64,000 bases of DNA from Bacteroidota bacterium (GCA_029781865.1 JAKOVW010000079.1:372001-436000); one strand, 5' to 3'. Positions 8,979-19,531 are shown, numbered from the stretch's first letter. Notes: generated from the letters alone by a model not told the origin. Numbers and translations are program-made.

Positions 8979-11267
8979 TTATCGTTTAATCCATTTTACA
9001 AACGCATTTTGCGATCCAGTTGTGACTCTGATCAGATACAGGCCACTACTTAAATAGCTTAAATCCTTAATTAAAACCGCATTAGGCTCAATTTTCAAAT
9101 GTTGAATTAATTTTCCATCCAGACTCATGATATACATTTCTTTTTCAAGTGCATCTTCATTTTTTATGGTGAAGTTTCCATAAGAAGGATTAGGATACAA
9201 AATAAATCGTTGATCCGAAACCTGGTTCACTTTAGTCGTTCCATCTGTTTTAAATGTTGTTTCAAAAATCGCAAGGCCTCCCCTGCTATTCCCAACCACC
9301 ATATCCAGTATTCCGTCATCATCAATATCCGCTAAACTAATTCGGGAACGTTCACCTTCGAGTAGTTGACCATAATTAGCATTATCGAGAGTGAACTGAC
9401 CCTGAATATTATTTTCAACACCGGAAATAATTTTAACCTCGCCGAAAATATTTCCACAAAATATTTTATAGTTCCCATTAAAGTCCATGACTTCCGGAGC
9501 AGAATATGATTTTCCTGAAATACCGCTAATAATAATCTTGCCTAAGCAGTTCGTATTAGGCGACTTGAATTTATCCGGATCGAAAGCGGGATGTCCCAAT
9601 GTCCCTATGTTTTGAAAATAGTATAAACTTCCACAGGCTTTCCCGTTTGCATCATTGGTATTGAGCCAGGAACCACTTACGATATCCGGCAAACCGTCTC
9701 TGTTCAGATCCACGATAACCGGGTTGCTATATGCATTTACAGTCAGGTCCATATAGGGATAAATGGGCTTGTTAAATAGAAATGGCTTTCCTTTGCCGGC
9801 AATGTTTTCACAATAAAAAAACTGACCGGAATTTTCACCGACCAAAAGATCCAGATCACCATCATTGTCTATATCACCAAAACAAGGAGAATAGCCATTG
9901 TAGGCATCGACCCCAAATGAATATTCCTGAAAATTGAGATAGTTACTATCCACCAGTTTGTATTTCGGAAATTTTTTAGTGCCCACATTTTCGAACAATA
10001 CAAGTCGCGCATCCAGCTTGTTTGTCCCCTTGATAAAATAACCCACAGTCCCCACCAGAATATCGATAAGACCATCCTGATTGTAATCCACAAAACAGGG
10101 ATCAGAACCAGAACCGAGATCGATCATTTCTGATCCAAATAAATTTTTGGTTTGCAATTGAAATTTTGGACTTGCCGATGTTCCTGTATTTCGATAATAC
10201 CAAACGTTGTTACTGTTTTCAGATCGCCCGGGATCATTGGGTGAAACAATTATATCGTTTAAATTATCATGATCAACATCAACTGAAAAAGCACCATTGA
10301 ACTCAGCTAAATTGACCGAGTCGGCCGGACCCGGCCAATCTGTTCTCTGCGAAGTCATCCAAGCCTGAGTTTTCGTACCACCATTGTAAACCGCTGTCAA
10401 TCCCGGACTCAACAGATCACCGATTAACATATCATGCAATCCATCCCCATTTAAATCAACACTCAACACAGTTGATCCGGAGTGCCTGGTTTCAAGAAAT
10501 GGATTCTTAAAATCCACACAGGTATCTTTACTTCCACTCAAATAAATCTGAGAGGTAAAACCATCCTCAACAAAACCACCGTAACAACTTTTTGAATACA
10601 TATATACCAGCGTGTCCAATCCATAACCCCGTTCAATGACCAGATTTTGAAACCAGGTGGTTCTGTTGTTTCCGGGTTCAAAAAGAATAATATCCAGATC
10701 TCCATCTCCATCTACATCATCGATCGACAGCAGATCAGAATAATCTGCTGCGATATTGGTTGCCGATCCACCGGTAAGAAAATAGAGAATTTTAGAATCC
10801 AGAATCCGATACTTTGAACCTATATCGAATTTTGTAAACTCAAGCTGCCCTGATTGAACAGAAGCCTTGTACACTTCTATTCCTGTAATAGGTTCGGTAT
10901 GTGCTGAACTTGCGAAAATGTCCACCAATCCATCCTTGTTGTAATCTTTAAAAACCACCCAATCCTTTAATCTTGGTAAAACATGTTTATACTCCGGTTG
11001 GTAATGATAATCTTTAGTGACATTATCATAAATCAAGGGCAGTAAAACATCACCAACCCGGTCAAACAAAATGAGATCAACATAACCATCGAGATTGAGA
11101 TCCATTTCTCCAGCCTGAATGCTATTCATTCCGCCCATTAATGCAAATTTCAATTCAACATCATTGGACCGGACAAAAGGTACTTGCTTATGTTTAAGTA
11201 TTTGCCCAGGAAGTAAAACATTGACATTAAAAATGAAAACACTCACTAAAATTCCAATTCTAATCAT
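8979..11267 (-). CDS. FG-GAP/VCBS repeat secreted protein with T9SS type A sorting domain
   Basis: The ATG at 11267 is preferred over the upstream one at 11324 because it places a signal peptide at the N terminus (MIRIGILVSVFIFNVNVLL), giving 762 aa. About nine copies of a calcium-loop motif D-x-[DN]-x-D-G-x-x-D are visible, e.g. DLNLDGYVDLILF, DYNKDGLVDIF, DVDGDGDLDIILF, DYNQDGLIDILVG, DIDNDGDLDLLVG and DIDDDGILDMVVG. These are typical of FG-GAP/VCBS beta-propeller blades as in integrin-like proteins. The C terminus FILYPNPSYGNFTI to KWIKR is the T9SS sorting domain. A calcium-stabilised surface or extracellular propeller is likely; ligand unknown. First gene of a two-gene unit with the 7354 gene. 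Confidence 0.9.
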   Translation of the reverse strand: MIRIGILVSVFIFNVNVLLPGQILKHKQVPFVRSNDVELKFALMGGMNSIQAGEMDLNLDGYVDLILFDRVGDVLLPLIYDNVTKDYHYQPEYKHVLPRLKDWVVFKDYNKDGLVDIFASSAHTEPITGIEVYKASVQSGQLEFTKFDIGSKYRILDSKILYFLTGGSATNIAADYSDLLSIDDVDGDGDLDIILFEPGNNRTTWFQNLVIERGYGLDTLVYMYSKSCYGGFVEDGFTSQIYLSGSKDTCVDFKNPFLETRHSGSTVLSVDLNGDGLHDMLIGDLLSPGLTAVYNGGTKTQAWMTSQRTDWPGPADSVNLAEFNGAFSVDVDHDNLNDIIVSPNDPGRSENSNNVWYYRNTGTSASPKFQLQTKNLFGSEMIDLGSGSDPCFVDYNQDGLIDILVGTVGYFIKGTNKLDARLVLFENVGTKKFPKYKLVDSNYLNFQEYSFGVDAYNGYSPCFGDIDNDGDLDLLVGENSGQFFYCENIAGKGKPFLFNKPIYPYMDLTVNAYSNPVIVDLNRDGLPDIVSGSWLNTNDANGKACGSLYYFQNIGTLGHPAFDPDKFKSPNTNCLGKIIISGISGKSYSAPEVMDFNGNYKIFCGNIFGEVKIISGVENNIQGQFTLDNANYGQLLEGERSRISLADIDDDGILDMVVGNSRGGLAIFETTFKTDGTTKVNQVSDQRFILYPNPSYGNFTIKNEDALEKEMYIMSLDGKLIQHLKIEPNAVLIKDLSYLSSGLYLIRVTTGSQNAFVKWIKR

Positions 11268-11515
11268 TTCTACAAACTTTAAATACCCCAAATCCTTTAA
11301 AATAGCCTGGCGGCACACCCACAAAATTGACCAAATTTCAGCAGATCATTTGTTAAATATTTATATTCTCCGGCCGTATTGAAGTATCCCTGGATCATTC
11401 AAGCAGAATCAATCCGAATGCTTGTGCAGCTGTTAAAAAAGCCTTAAAAATCAATAATCCCGGTATTTTACATAAAGATTCAAAACCAAATTGACCTCCC
11501 TGTCGTTTATTGGCC

Positions 11516-12025
11516 ATGCCATTAATCATCTTTCTATTTGGATTAATTTGTTCTTTGCCGTATACAGTTCAATCACAAACTGTCACATCTTCTAATGTTG
11601 CCATCGTAGACACCAGGGAATTGATGTCATTGATACATACCAACGATGACACTATACGATTGTTTAACTTTTGGGCCACCTGGTGCAAACCATGTGTACG
11701 GGAATTGCCCTACTTTGAAGAATTAAGCCAATCCAAATCAAAAGAAAAATTTAGACTCTATCTGGTCAGTCTTGACTTTCGTAAAGATTACAAAAAACGA
11801 TTGATCCCATTTTTAAATAAGAAAAAAATTACTGCTTCAGTACTTTTGTTTGATGGTGGGAATCCAAATAACTGGATCAATACCATAAATCCTGATTGGA
11901 GCGGATCGATACCTGCCAGTCTTATTGCATTCAGAGGACAATCGTGTTTTGAAGAGAATGCATTCGAAGATTTAAATTCACTGAATATTTTTGTCAATCG
12001 TTGTAAATCAAATTTTAAATTATGA
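11516..12025 (+). CDS. Thioredoxin-like (TlpA/ResA-type) periplasmic protein
   Basis: The ATG at 11516 gives 169 aa beginning with a signal peptide (MPLIIFLFGLICSLPYTVQSQ); a TTG two codons upstream is less likely. The thioredoxin motif is FWATWCKPC, with Cys57 and Cys60, followed by VRELPYFEEL. The cis-Pro region is IPASLIAFRG. It should act as a periplasmic thiol-disulfide oxidoreductase; the partner is unknown. Its stop overlaps the start of the next thioredoxin-fold gene by 4 nt, so the two are coupled. Confidence 0.88.
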   Translation: MPLIIFLFGLICSLPYTVQSQTVTSSNVAIVDTRELMSLIHTNDDTIRLFNFWATWCKPCVRELPYFEELSQSKSKEKFRLYLVSLDFRKDYKKRLIPFLNKKKITASVLLFDGGNPNNWINTINPDWSGSIPASLIAFRGQSCFEENAFEDLNSLNIFVNRCKSNFKL

Positions 12026-12615
12026 AAAATATCTTAATCACTGCTTTATTCACAGCATTCTTTGCAAGCCTTTCCATATGCCAGGGATACAAAGTCGGCG
12101 ATGTGGCTGAAGATTTTAGCCTGAAAAATGTTGACGGAAAAATGGTCAGTCTTGCAGATTATAAAAATGCAAAGGGTTATATCATTATATTCACTTGCAA
12201 TCACTGCCCTTATGCGAAAATGTATGAGAAACGCATCATTGAATTGCATAAAAAATACGAAAAGGCAGGCTTTCCTGTAATTGCTATCAACCCAAATGAT
12301 CCGCAAGTGGAACCGGAAGATGATTATGACACTATGGTGAAATTGTCAAAAAAGAAAAAATATCCATTTGCATATCTTTTTGATGACGGACAAAAAGTCT
12401 ATCCTAAATTTGGTGCGACCAGAACCCCGCATGTATTCATCCTGGATAAAGACAAAAAGGTAAAATACATTGGCGCAATTGATGATGAAGCGAGAGATGA
12501 AAGCGCAGTACAGGTTAGATATGTAGAAAATGCAATTGCTGCCATTGAATCCGGAAAAGATCCGAATCCATCAATGACCAAAGCAGTAGGATGTGGAATA
12601 AAAAAGAAAGGATAA
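12022..12615 (+). CDS. Exported thioredoxin-fold/redoxin family protein
   Basis: A 197-aa protein with a signal peptide (MKNILITALFTAFFASLSICQ) and an AhpC/TSA-like domain: GDVAEDFSLKNVDGK, then FTCNHCPYAKMYEKR with Cys59 and Cys62 in a C-N-H-C-P site, then FGATRTPHVFILDKD. The CNHCPYA signature marks a family common in Bacteroidota usually annotated simply as thioredoxin or redoxin. The C-terminal VGCGIKKKG also fits that family. It overlaps the preceding TlpA-like gene by 4 nt. A reductase or peroxidase role in the periplasm is inferred, substrate unknown. Confidence 0.88.
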   Translation: MKNILITALFTAFFASLSICQGYKVGDVAEDFSLKNVDGKMVSLADYKNAKGYIIIFTCNHCPYAKMYEKRIIELHKKYEKAGFPVIAINPNDPQVEPEDDYDTMVKLSKKKKYPFAYLFDDGQKVYPKFGATRTPHVFILDKDKKVKYIGAIDDEARDESAVQVRYVENAIAAIESGKDPNPSMTKAVGCGIKKKG

Positions 12616-12808
12616 AACTGTTTTTGGATTAATTCGAGTATTTAACAGGCAATTTAAATAAAATTGGACCGGTTAATAATTATTCAATGCAATCCATTTT
12701 GTCAATCCGGTTATAAGTCCATTATTCTATCGGCATTTCTGGTATACAGCATTTTTAGATTCAATAGAATTTAGTTCTCCTTATTATTTTAATATATAAT
12801 TGATTCAT

Positions 12809-12816
12809 TATCTTTG
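12809..12816 (+). promoter_or_regulatory. Candidate Bacteroidota -7 element for purL
   Basis: TATCTTTG fits the TAnnTTTG consensus and lies 26 bp before the purL ATG. No good -33 TTG stands about 19 bp upstream. The 227-bp intergenic stretch before purL shows no other clear feature; in particular I could not recognise a purine riboswitch core. Confidence 0.4.
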
Positions 12817-12842
12817 CGATTTGTAATTAATTAGTAGCAAGA

Positions 12843-15062
12843 ATGTCACAATCCGGTCTCGAAACTGCAAAAAAATTAGGGTTACTTGAATCTGAATATC
12901 AGAAGATTGTCTCTGTTTTAGGTCGCGAACCAAACTTTACAGAGCTCAGTATTTATTCGGTAATGTGGTCTGAACATTGTTCTTATAAAAATTCCATTAC
13001 GTATCTTAAAAAGCTTCCAAGAAAGGGATCCAGATTGCTTGTAGAAGCCGGTGAGGAAAATGCGGGTCTTGTTGATATTGGAGACGGACTTGCCTGTGCT
13101 TTTAAAATAGAATCCCATAATCACCCTTCCGCTATTGAACCTTATCAGGGGGCAGCCACTGGTGTAGGAGGAATACACCGAGATATTTTCACGATGGGGG
13201 CAAGACCTATAGCTGCTTTGAATTCACTGCGATTTGGAAATATTCAGAATAGCCATACCCGACAACTGATGAAAGGAGTCGTCAAAGGAATTGGCAATTA
13301 CGGTAATTCATTTGGTGTACCTACTGTTGGTGGAGAAGTCTATTTTCACAATTGCTATAATCAGAATATTCTTGTAAATGCCATGTCTGTTGGAATCGTG
13401 GAGCATGGGAAGACGGTATCAGCCAGGGCTGATGGTCCCGGAAATCCTGTTTTCATTGTTGGTTCCGCAACCGGAAAGGATGGTATTCATGGGGCCACGT
13501 TCGCTTCTGCCGACCTAACTGCCGATTCAGCCGAAGACCTGCCCGCAGTACAGGTAGGAGATCCGTTTCAGGAAAAGCTATTATTGGAAGCCAGTCTTGA
13601 AGCCATTTCTACAGGTCAGATTGTTGGCATGCAGGACATGGGAGCAGCAGGAATCACATGCTCTACTTCAGAAATGGCAGCAAAGAGCAACACAGGTATG
13701 ATTATCCACCTCGATCAGGTTCCAACCCGTCAAAAAAATATGCAACCATTTGAAATTCTGCTTTCTGAATCACAGGAAAGAATGCTGGTGGTATGTAAAA
13801 AAGGAGGCGAAGATCAACTCCGGAAAATCTATGATAAATGGGATCTGGAATGTGTTCAAATAGGAGAAGTAACAGACAGCGGTTTTCTGGAATACTATAT
13901 GAAAAATGAATTGGTGGCCAAAGTCCCTGCAGAATCACTTGTTTTGGGCGGGGGTGCCCCGGTTTATCAAAGGGAATTTACCATCCCCACTTATTTTAAA
14001 TTGATTGATGCCTTTGATGCAACTAAAATCAAGGAACCGGATGACCTTATTGCAATAGCTAAAAACCTGATGTCATCTCCCAATATTGCCAGTAAAAAAT
14101 GGATTTACGAACAATATGATCGCATGGTGCGCACCGGTACCATGACATCCGTTTCACAGGCTGATGCAGCCGTAGTTCGCATAAAAGGAAGTAAAAAAGC
14201 ACTTTGCCTGACAACAGATTGCAATTCAAATTATGTTTTTTTGGATCCTTATAAAGGCGGAATGATTGCAGTAAGCGAATGTGCCAGAAATATAAGCTGT
14301 TCAGGTGGCATACCTGTCGCAATTACCAACTGTCTTAATTTTGGAAACCCTTACAGTACTGAAGTTTATTGGCAGTTTGTCCATGCCCTAAAAGGAATGG
14401 GTGAAGCCTGCGAAAAATTTGATACGCCCGTTACCGGCGGAAATGTAAGCTTCTATAATCAAACTGTTACACAGGAAAAGACCGAGCCAGTTTACCCTAC
14501 CCCAACCATAGGAATGCTGGGACTCATGGAGGATCAATCACTATTTACTTCCATAGACTTTAAGGAAGAAGGTGATTTGATTTATCTCCTGGGAATACAA
14601 AACGATCATATCGGTTATTCTGAATATCTGAATATTATTCACGGCGTTACTTATGCACCTGCACCCTACTTTAACCTGGATGAAGAATTTCAGCTACACA
14701 AAAGCATTCAAAATCTTATAAGAAAAGGCTGGGTAAGATCTGCCCATGATATTTCAGAAGGAGGTTTGTTTTGTTCTTTGGCAGAAAGTTGTTTTCCGAA
14801 TCCGGAGCTTGGCTTCAGAATAGAGATACCTACCGGATTTCGCAAAGATTTGTTTCTTTTTGGCGAAAATCAGGGCCGGATTATCGTCTCAATTAAACCA
14901 AAACATAAAACAGAATTTGAATTATTTTTGCAGCAACTTAAACAAGAATATTATTTCCTTGGAGACGTTGCTAAAAATTCATTTATAGTAAATAATCAAA
15001 ATTTTGGAACAAATGCCCAATATTTTGATTTGTATTCAAATTTCATTTCGAAGCAATTTTAA
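12843..15062 (+). CDS. purL: Phosphoribosylformylglycinamidine synthase subunit PurL
   Basis: Catalyses the ATP-dependent conversion of FGAR to FGAM in purine biosynthesis, with ammonia from PurQ. The 739-aa length and the start [19 protein letters not shown] mark the small PurL that works with separate PurS and PurQ; neither is in the window. Recognisable blocks are [73 protein letters not shown] and, in the second half, [20 protein letters not shown] and [17 protein letters not shown]. Cytoplasmic. A DUF4369-TlpA lipoprotein gene follows after 19 bp and may be read through. Confidence 0.97.
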   Translation: MSQSGLETAKKLGLLESEYQKIVSVLGREPNFTELSIYSVMWSEHCSYKNSITYLKKLPRKGSRLLVEAGEENAGLVDIGDGLACAFKIESHNHPSAIEPYQGAATGVGGIHRDIFTMGARPIAALNSLRFGNIQNSHTRQLMKGVVKGIGNYGNSFGVPTVGGEVYFHNCYNQNILVNAMSVGIVEHGKTVSARADGPGNPVFIVGSATGKDGIHGATFASADLTADSAEDLPAVQVGDPFQEKLLLEASLEAISTGQIVGMQDMGAAGITCSTSEMAAKSNTGMIIHLDQVPTRQKNMQPFEILLSESQERMLVVCKKGGEDQLRKIYDKWDLECVQIGEVTDSGFLEYYMKNELVAKVPAESLVLGGGAPVYQREFTIPTYFKLIDAFDATKIKEPDDLIAIAKNLMSSPNIASKKWIYEQYDRMVRTGTMTSVSQADAAVVRIKGSKKALCLTTDCNSNYVFLDPYKGGMIAVSECARNISCSGGIPVAITNCLNFGNPYSTEVYWQFVHALKGMGEACEKFDTPVTGGNVSFYNQTVTQEKTEPVYPTPTIGMLGLMEDQSLFTSIDFKEEGDLIYLLGIQNDHIGYSEYLNIIHGVTYAPAPYFNLDEEFQLHKSIQNLIRKGWVRSAHDISEGGLFCSLAESCFPNPELGFRIEIPTGFRKDLFLFGENQGRIIVSIKPKHKTEFELFLQQLKQEYYFLGDVAKNSFIVNNQNFGTNAQYFDLYSNFISKQF

Positions 15063-15081
15063 AAATTTAAATAGAGAAAAT

Positions 15082-16182
15082 ATGAAAGTTTTGATTTATC
15101 AGATTCTGGTTCCGGTATTAGCAGTGATTTTCACTTCGTGTAACCCTGGCAATCAGATCACCGGGGACTTTAAAAATGCAGCAGATTTGACCATTAGCAT
15201 GGATCGCATTGGCCTGGATAATTCTTCTGTTCCCATTGATAAGACAGAAATGAAAGGTGGTAAATTTAAATTCGCATTGAAAGAAGCACCTAAGCCTGGG
15301 CTGTATAGGATCATGATGGGACAACAAAATCTGATATTCGTTCTCGAAGGAACGGAAAAGCAGGTGGAGTTTTCCGGAAATTACAATGAATTGAGTTCGG
15401 GAAAAGTTACCGTTAAAGGCTCAGATGCCTCAGAAGAAGTTTTCAGTTCTATTAAAGAATTAAGTTCCAGTCAGCCGACATTGGATTTAATCAGAACCAA
15501 AGTGGCCAGCCTGAAAAGCCCTCTGGCTGCAGGACTAATTGCCGTTCAGTTCTTGGGATTACGTGCAGATGTTGCTTCCATTCACAAAGAAGTTGTAGCT
15601 AAGATGAAAGAAAAATATCCGGAATCTGAATTCACAAAAACATACGAATCTTACATTGTTCAATCGGAGCAAATGGCTGCTGCACAAGCTGCCGCCGAAT
15701 CGATTAAAGTCGGAATGGATGCTCCTGATATAAATTTGCCTTCTCCTTCTGGTAAAAAATTCAAATTATCAGATTTAAAAGGAAAAGTGGTTTTGCTAGA
15801 TTTCTGGGCCAGCTGGTGTGGACCTTGTCGCAGAGAAAATCCTCATGTTGTTGAAATTTATCACAAATACAAATCAAAAGGGTTCACCGTATTCAGTGTT
15901 TCACTGGATGGAATTGATAGTCGAACGAAAGCTCAACTTGGATCCGAGGCGCAAATCAAAGAATTTGCAGACCGTGCAAAAGAAGCCTGGACCGGTGCGA
16001 TCGAAAAAGACAAACTCGTTTGGGAAACCCATGTCAGCGACATGAAGAAATGGGAAAGTGAACCAGCCCGCACCTATGGCGTACAATCTATTCCAAAGAC
16101 ATTTCTAATTGGAAAAGATGGTAAAATTGCCGCTGTAAATCCAAGAGAAAATCTCGAAGAAGAATTATTGAAGGCTCTTTAA
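15082..16182 (+). CDS. DUF4369 and TlpA-type disulfide reductase lipoprotein
   Basis: The ATG at 15082 gives 366 aa with a lipoprotein signal (VLAVIFTSC, lipid-anchored Cys20); the earlier ATG at 15004 is inside purL. An N-terminal DUF4369-like beta domain spans about residues 25-125, a helical linker about 125-215, and a thioredoxin domain about 215-366 with FWASWCGPC (Cys246, Cys249) and a cis-Pro at SIPKTFLIG. This arrangement is common in Bacteroidota. It is expected to be a membrane-anchored periplasmic thiol-disulfide reductase. It lies 19 bp after purL; no clear promoter lies between. Confidence 0.92.
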   Translation: MKVLIYQILVPVLAVIFTSCNPGNQITGDFKNAADLTISMDRIGLDNSSVPIDKTEMKGGKFKFALKEAPKPGLYRIMMGQQNLIFVLEGTEKQVEFSGNYNELSSGKVTVKGSDASEEVFSSIKELSSSQPTLDLIRTKVASLKSPLAAGLIAVQFLGLRADVASIHKEVVAKMKEKYPESEFTKTYESYIVQSEQMAAAQAAAESIKVGMDAPDINLPSPSGKKFKLSDLKGKVVLLDFWASWCGPCRRENPHVVEIYHKYKSKGFTVFSVSLDGIDSRTKAQLGSEAQIKEFADRAKEAWTGAIEKDKLVWETHVSDMKKWESEPARTYGVQSIPKTFLIGKDGKIAAVNPRENLEEELLKAL

Positions 16183-16403
16183 GTTCAACTTTTTTTTAGA
16201 TTGAACATTGCCAATTGAGTATCTGTAAGTTCAAAATCACTTACAAGTCTGATATTATTTAAACTCAACAAACCGATTGGTATTGCCATTCAAATTAGTT
16301 CATAATTACCAGAAGACAAATGATGCTATGTAGGTGATATTAGCTTATTCGAGACAAGAGCGATCTATTATTTCATTGATGAAATTGTATCCAAACGTAA
16401 ACA

Positions 16404-17156
16404 TTAGCCAAACTTTTTCCAGGCCATAATCAGTGCACATGCCACAGCTGCATTCAATGACTCCGCTCCCAATGTATTTGTAGATGGAATAGAAACTGAA
16501 TGCTTACAGTGCATTAAAATTTCTTCAGATAATCCGTTTGCCTCATTTCCAATACAGATCAATCCAATAACTGACTTCGGATAATCATAAATCGAAGCTC
16601 CGGTTGCCGTTGCTGCATATTTATCAATCGAAGGAAATTGATTCATCATTTCTGACCAGGTTTTTTGAATCATTTCTACTCTAAAAATACTTGACATCGT
16701 AGCCTGTACACATTTATTGTTGTAGGAATCTACGCATCCCGGCGAGCAATAAAGTTGTTTTATGCCAAACCAATCCGCAGTGCGAACTATAGTCCCTAAA
16801 TTACCCGGATCCTTAATCTGATCGAGATATATGATTAAATCACTTTCCAACCGGGATTCAGATTTGAATGTTGGAAACGAAAAGACTGCCAATACTTCTT
16901 CAGTGGATTTTAACGAAGAAACAGATTGCAAAAGCTCATTCGAAATAAGCCTTACCCTATCTGCGTTAAGCCTTAAAATTGGCTCAAACTTTGCATACCA
17001 TTCCGGAGTAGCACAAAGCATTTTCAATCTATCCGGAGCAGATTTTATCAAATCAAGCACAATTCTGGATCCTTCAGCAACAAAAGCATTCTCAAGATCT
17101 CTGTTTTTTTTATCCTTTAAGGATTTTATCCAAATTTTATCTGATTTACTTAGCAT
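16404..17156 (-). CDS. TrmH/SpoU family RNA 2'-O-methyltransferase
   Basis: A 250-aa cytoplasmic protein with the three SpoU motifs: DPGNLGTIVRTADWFG (motif 1), LICIGNEANGLSEEI (motif 2) and TLGAESLNAAVACALIMAW (motif 3). These build the knotted SAM-binding site. The N-terminal ~95 residues form the substrate-binding domain seen in rRNA 2'-O-methyltransferases such as RlmB. The target nucleotide cannot be inferred. It diverges from tamL with only 17 bp between start codons, so the promoters must lie inside the neighbouring coding regions. The 221-bp gap toward the convergent lipoprotein gene shows no clear terminator. Confidence 0.92.
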   Translation of the reverse strand: MLSKSDKIWIKSLKDKKNRDLENAFVAEGSRIVLDLIKSAPDRLKMLCATPEWYAKFEPILRLNADRVRLISNELLQSVSSLKSTEEVLAVFSFPTFKSESRLESDLIIYLDQIKDPGNLGTIVRTADWFGIKQLYCSPGCVDSYNNKCVQATMSSIFRVEMIQKTWSEMMNQFPSIDKYAATATGASIYDYPKSVIGLICIGNEANGLSEEILMHCKHSVSIPSTNTLGAESLNAAVACALIMAWKKFG

Positions 17157-17173
17157 CTTTGCTTAATTAATTC

Positions 17174-19531
17174 ATGAACTTCTACAAATTTAGCGCTTTA
17201 CTGATACTATGGATGGTCTTGTCTTCCTGCAACACCACAAAATACCTTCAACCCAATGAAATTTTATTAAAATCAAACAAGATTCAGATTGAGGGAAATA
17301 AGTCTATAGAAAATAAACTACAGCTAACTGACCAATTATCCACTTTATTCAAGCAAAAGCCCAACTCAAATTACTTTTTATTTATTCCCAGGGAATGGTT
17401 GCATTACAAAGTATTAAACCGGAAGAACAAAAATTCATGGATTACCAAAACCCTTGCCAAGGTAAGTGAGGCTCCGGCTTTATTAGATACAAATCTATGC
17501 AATGCTACTCAAACTGGAATTACCAATTACCTGTACAACCAGGGCTATTTTAATGCTGATTGCAATTATCAACTTAAAATTAAAAATAAAAAAGCCTCCG
17601 TTACCTATTTCGTTAATCCTGGAGAGCGCTATATTATAAATGATATAGAATTTATTGCAGACGACAAAGCTATTCAACTCCTGCTTAATGAAAATTCGGA
17701 AGCCACTTTTCTTAAACCTGGCGCTCCTCTCGATAATGGATTATTTCAAAATGAAAAAGCAAGAATCAGCGAATTGCTTTTTAATAATGGCTACGTAGAG
17801 TTTAATCCGGTGTATATTCAAACTTTGGACGTTGATACCATTCATTTAAAAGCTAATCTTAAACTTAAAATAAACAACCCGGAAGGAAAATCTTCCCATC
17901 CTCAATATTCAGTTAACAAAATTCAGGTAAATCCATTCTATTTACCTAGTGATAGTCTGGAGTCTATTAATACTGAATTTGATTCGATCACTTTCAACAC
18001 ACTGCCCTACTATAAATTTGTCAAACCATCTGTTATTGCTTCAAAGATTAAATTCAGACCCGGCAATATTGCTAATAAGTCATTAGTGGATGAAACATAT
18101 GAACAGCTTACTAAATTGGGAATTTACCGGTTTGTGAATATTGAAGCTCAAATTGACTCGATTGAAAAATCAAAAATAAATTATAACATTCAGTTGAGTC
18201 CATTAAAAAAATGGGTATTTGATTTTGGTGCTGATTTCAATTATACATCGATCAAAACAGTAGGAAAGACTTTATTTGGAATTTCCGGATTTGTAAACTT
18301 AAAAAATAGAAATTTATTTAAAGGTGCAGAAAGCTTCTCAACGAAAATTGAAGTTGGTACTGAATTGAATTTATTCAATTCAGCTTCGGGTCATTTTAAC
18401 TCACTTAACGTTCATTATAGCAATGAACTATCTCTGCCAAACTTTTATGACTTGACCGGCACCTGGGCTTTGGCAAAATTGACATTGAACCGCTTAACCG
18501 ATATGCCTTCGAAACCAGATTCAAGAACCAACATCCGAATAGGTGCAGATTACGAAAAACTGGTAGGTTTGTATGATTACACTTCGCTAAATGCCAATGT
18601 GGAATACGATTGGCTAATCAACCGAAGAAAGCGCATTTCAATGCATTCCCTGGGATTTTCGTTGTATTTACCTCATACAGAAACAAAATTTGATTCATCT
18701 ATCTTAAAACAGAATCCTTATTTGGAAAAAAGCTTTAAAGGCAGAAGAGTCTTTACCTCTTATTTCATTGACAACTTCACGTACTATTATCAAAGCAAAA
18801 TAACAAACAACGTTCAGCACGCTTTCATTGCTAATTTTAATTTCTCCGGATTTGAAATTTATGGGATCAATCAATTGTACAATGCAGTATTTAAAACAAA
18901 AGATACTTTTTCCCTGGGTTCATTTGAATTCTCCAAATTCGTAAAGTCTGAATTGGATTATCGCTTTTACTACACTTTTTCCGATAAAAGCAAACTGGCT
19001 TCCAGAGTCGCATTTGGAATCATTTCTCCCTTTGGGCCCAGTAATTCCGTACCTTATATCAAGCAATTCTACGTAGGCGGACCTCAAAGTATACGAGGAT
19101 GGAATATTCGGGAACTGGGACCGGGATCACTCAATTTGAGCAATGCTGTAAGCAACACTACAGCCTATTTCGCTGCAGGAGACATTAAAATCGAAGCCAA
19201 TCTGGAATATCGATTTGATATTATCTGGAGATTAAAAGGCGCTCTGTTTCTAGATGCCGGAAACATCTGGACACTTCCGGATAAAACACAGGAAAACACG
19301 GGAGCATTTTTCAGTAAAACCTTTTATAATGAACTTGCTGTTGGCAGTGGATTCGGAATACGTCTTGATTTAACTTATTTTCTATTCCGATTTGATGTCG
19401 GATTTAAATTGAGAAATCCTTATCCTGACGAAACTGGCAATCACTGGATATACACTGAAAAATATCCTGTCAGCGTGAATCACCTCTTCAAAAATTCAAC
19501 CCTACACATCGCGTTAGATTATCCATTCTGA
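17174..19531 (+). CDS. tamL: TamL-like BamA/TamA family outer-membrane lipoprotein
   Basis: A 785-aa outer-membrane assembly protein of the Omp85 superfamily. It starts with a lipoprotein signal (ALLILWMVLSSC, Cys19), the feature separating Bacteroidota TamL from classical TamA. Residues about 20-400 hold POTRA-like modules, and residues about 400-785 form the 16-strand surface-antigen barrel. The diagnostic motif YVGGPQSIRGWNIRELGPG (around residues 635-655) corresponds to the conserved RGW/RGF loop inside Omp85 barrels. The C terminus LHIALDYPF ends in an aromatic, as barrels do. It likely acts in outer-membrane protein or envelope assembly. Its stop abuts the convergent nth stop with no gap. 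Confidence 0.93.
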   Translation: MNFYKFSALLILWMVLSSCNTTKYLQPNEILLKSNKIQIEGNKSIENKLQLTDQLSTLFKQKPNSNYFLFIPREWLHYKVLNRKNKNSWITKTLAKVSEAPALLDTNLCNATQTGITNYLYNQGYFNADCNYQLKIKNKKASVTYFVNPGERYIINDIEFIADDKAIQLLLNENSEATFLKPGAPLDNGLFQNEKARISELLFNNGYVEFNPVYIQTLDVDTIHLKANLKLKINNPEGKSSHPQYSVNKIQVNPFYLPSDSLESINTEFDSITFNTLPYYKFVKPSVIASKIKFRPGNIANKSLVDETYEQLTKLGIYRFVNIEAQIDSIEKSKINYNIQLSPLKKWVFDFGADFNYTSIKTVGKTLFGISGFVNLKNRNLFKGAESFSTKIEVGTELNLFNSASGHFNSLNVHYSNELSLPNFYDLTGTWALAKLTLNRLTDMPSKPDSRTNIRIGADYEKLVGLYDYTSLNANVEYDWLINRRKRISMHSLGFSLYLPHTETKFDSSILKQNPYLEKSFKGRRVFTSYFIDNFTYYYQSKITNNVQHAFIANFNFSGFEIYGINQLYNAVFKTKDTFSLGSFEFSKFVKSELDYRFYYTFSDKSKLASRVAFGIISPFGPSNSVPYIKQFYVGGPQSIRGWNIRELGPGSLNLSNAVSNTTAYFAAGDIKIEANLEYRFDIIWRLKGALFLDAGNIWTLPDKTQENTGAFFSKTFYNELAVGSGFGIRLDLTYFLFRFDVGFKLRNPYPDETGNHWIYTEKYPVSVNHLFKNSTLHIALDYPF

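Noticed and set aside
12616-12842. Purine riboswitch before purL
   Set aside because: I could not find the conserved three-way junction core; the sequence is AT-rich without stable paired arms.
15004-15081. Upstream ATG as the start of the DUF4369-TlpA lipoprotein
   Set aside because: It lies inside purL, and the ATG at 15082 is followed directly by a lipoprotein signal with the anchor cysteine.
16183-16403. GTTCAA/TTGAAC inverted repeat with a T-run inside the loop as a terminator
   Set aside because: The T-run is in the loop and not after the stem; the stem is only 6 bp.
17154-17161. CATCTTTG as a promoter element for tamL
   Set aside because: It deviates from TAnnTTTG at the first base, coincides with the start codon of the divergent methyltransferase, and has no -33 partner.
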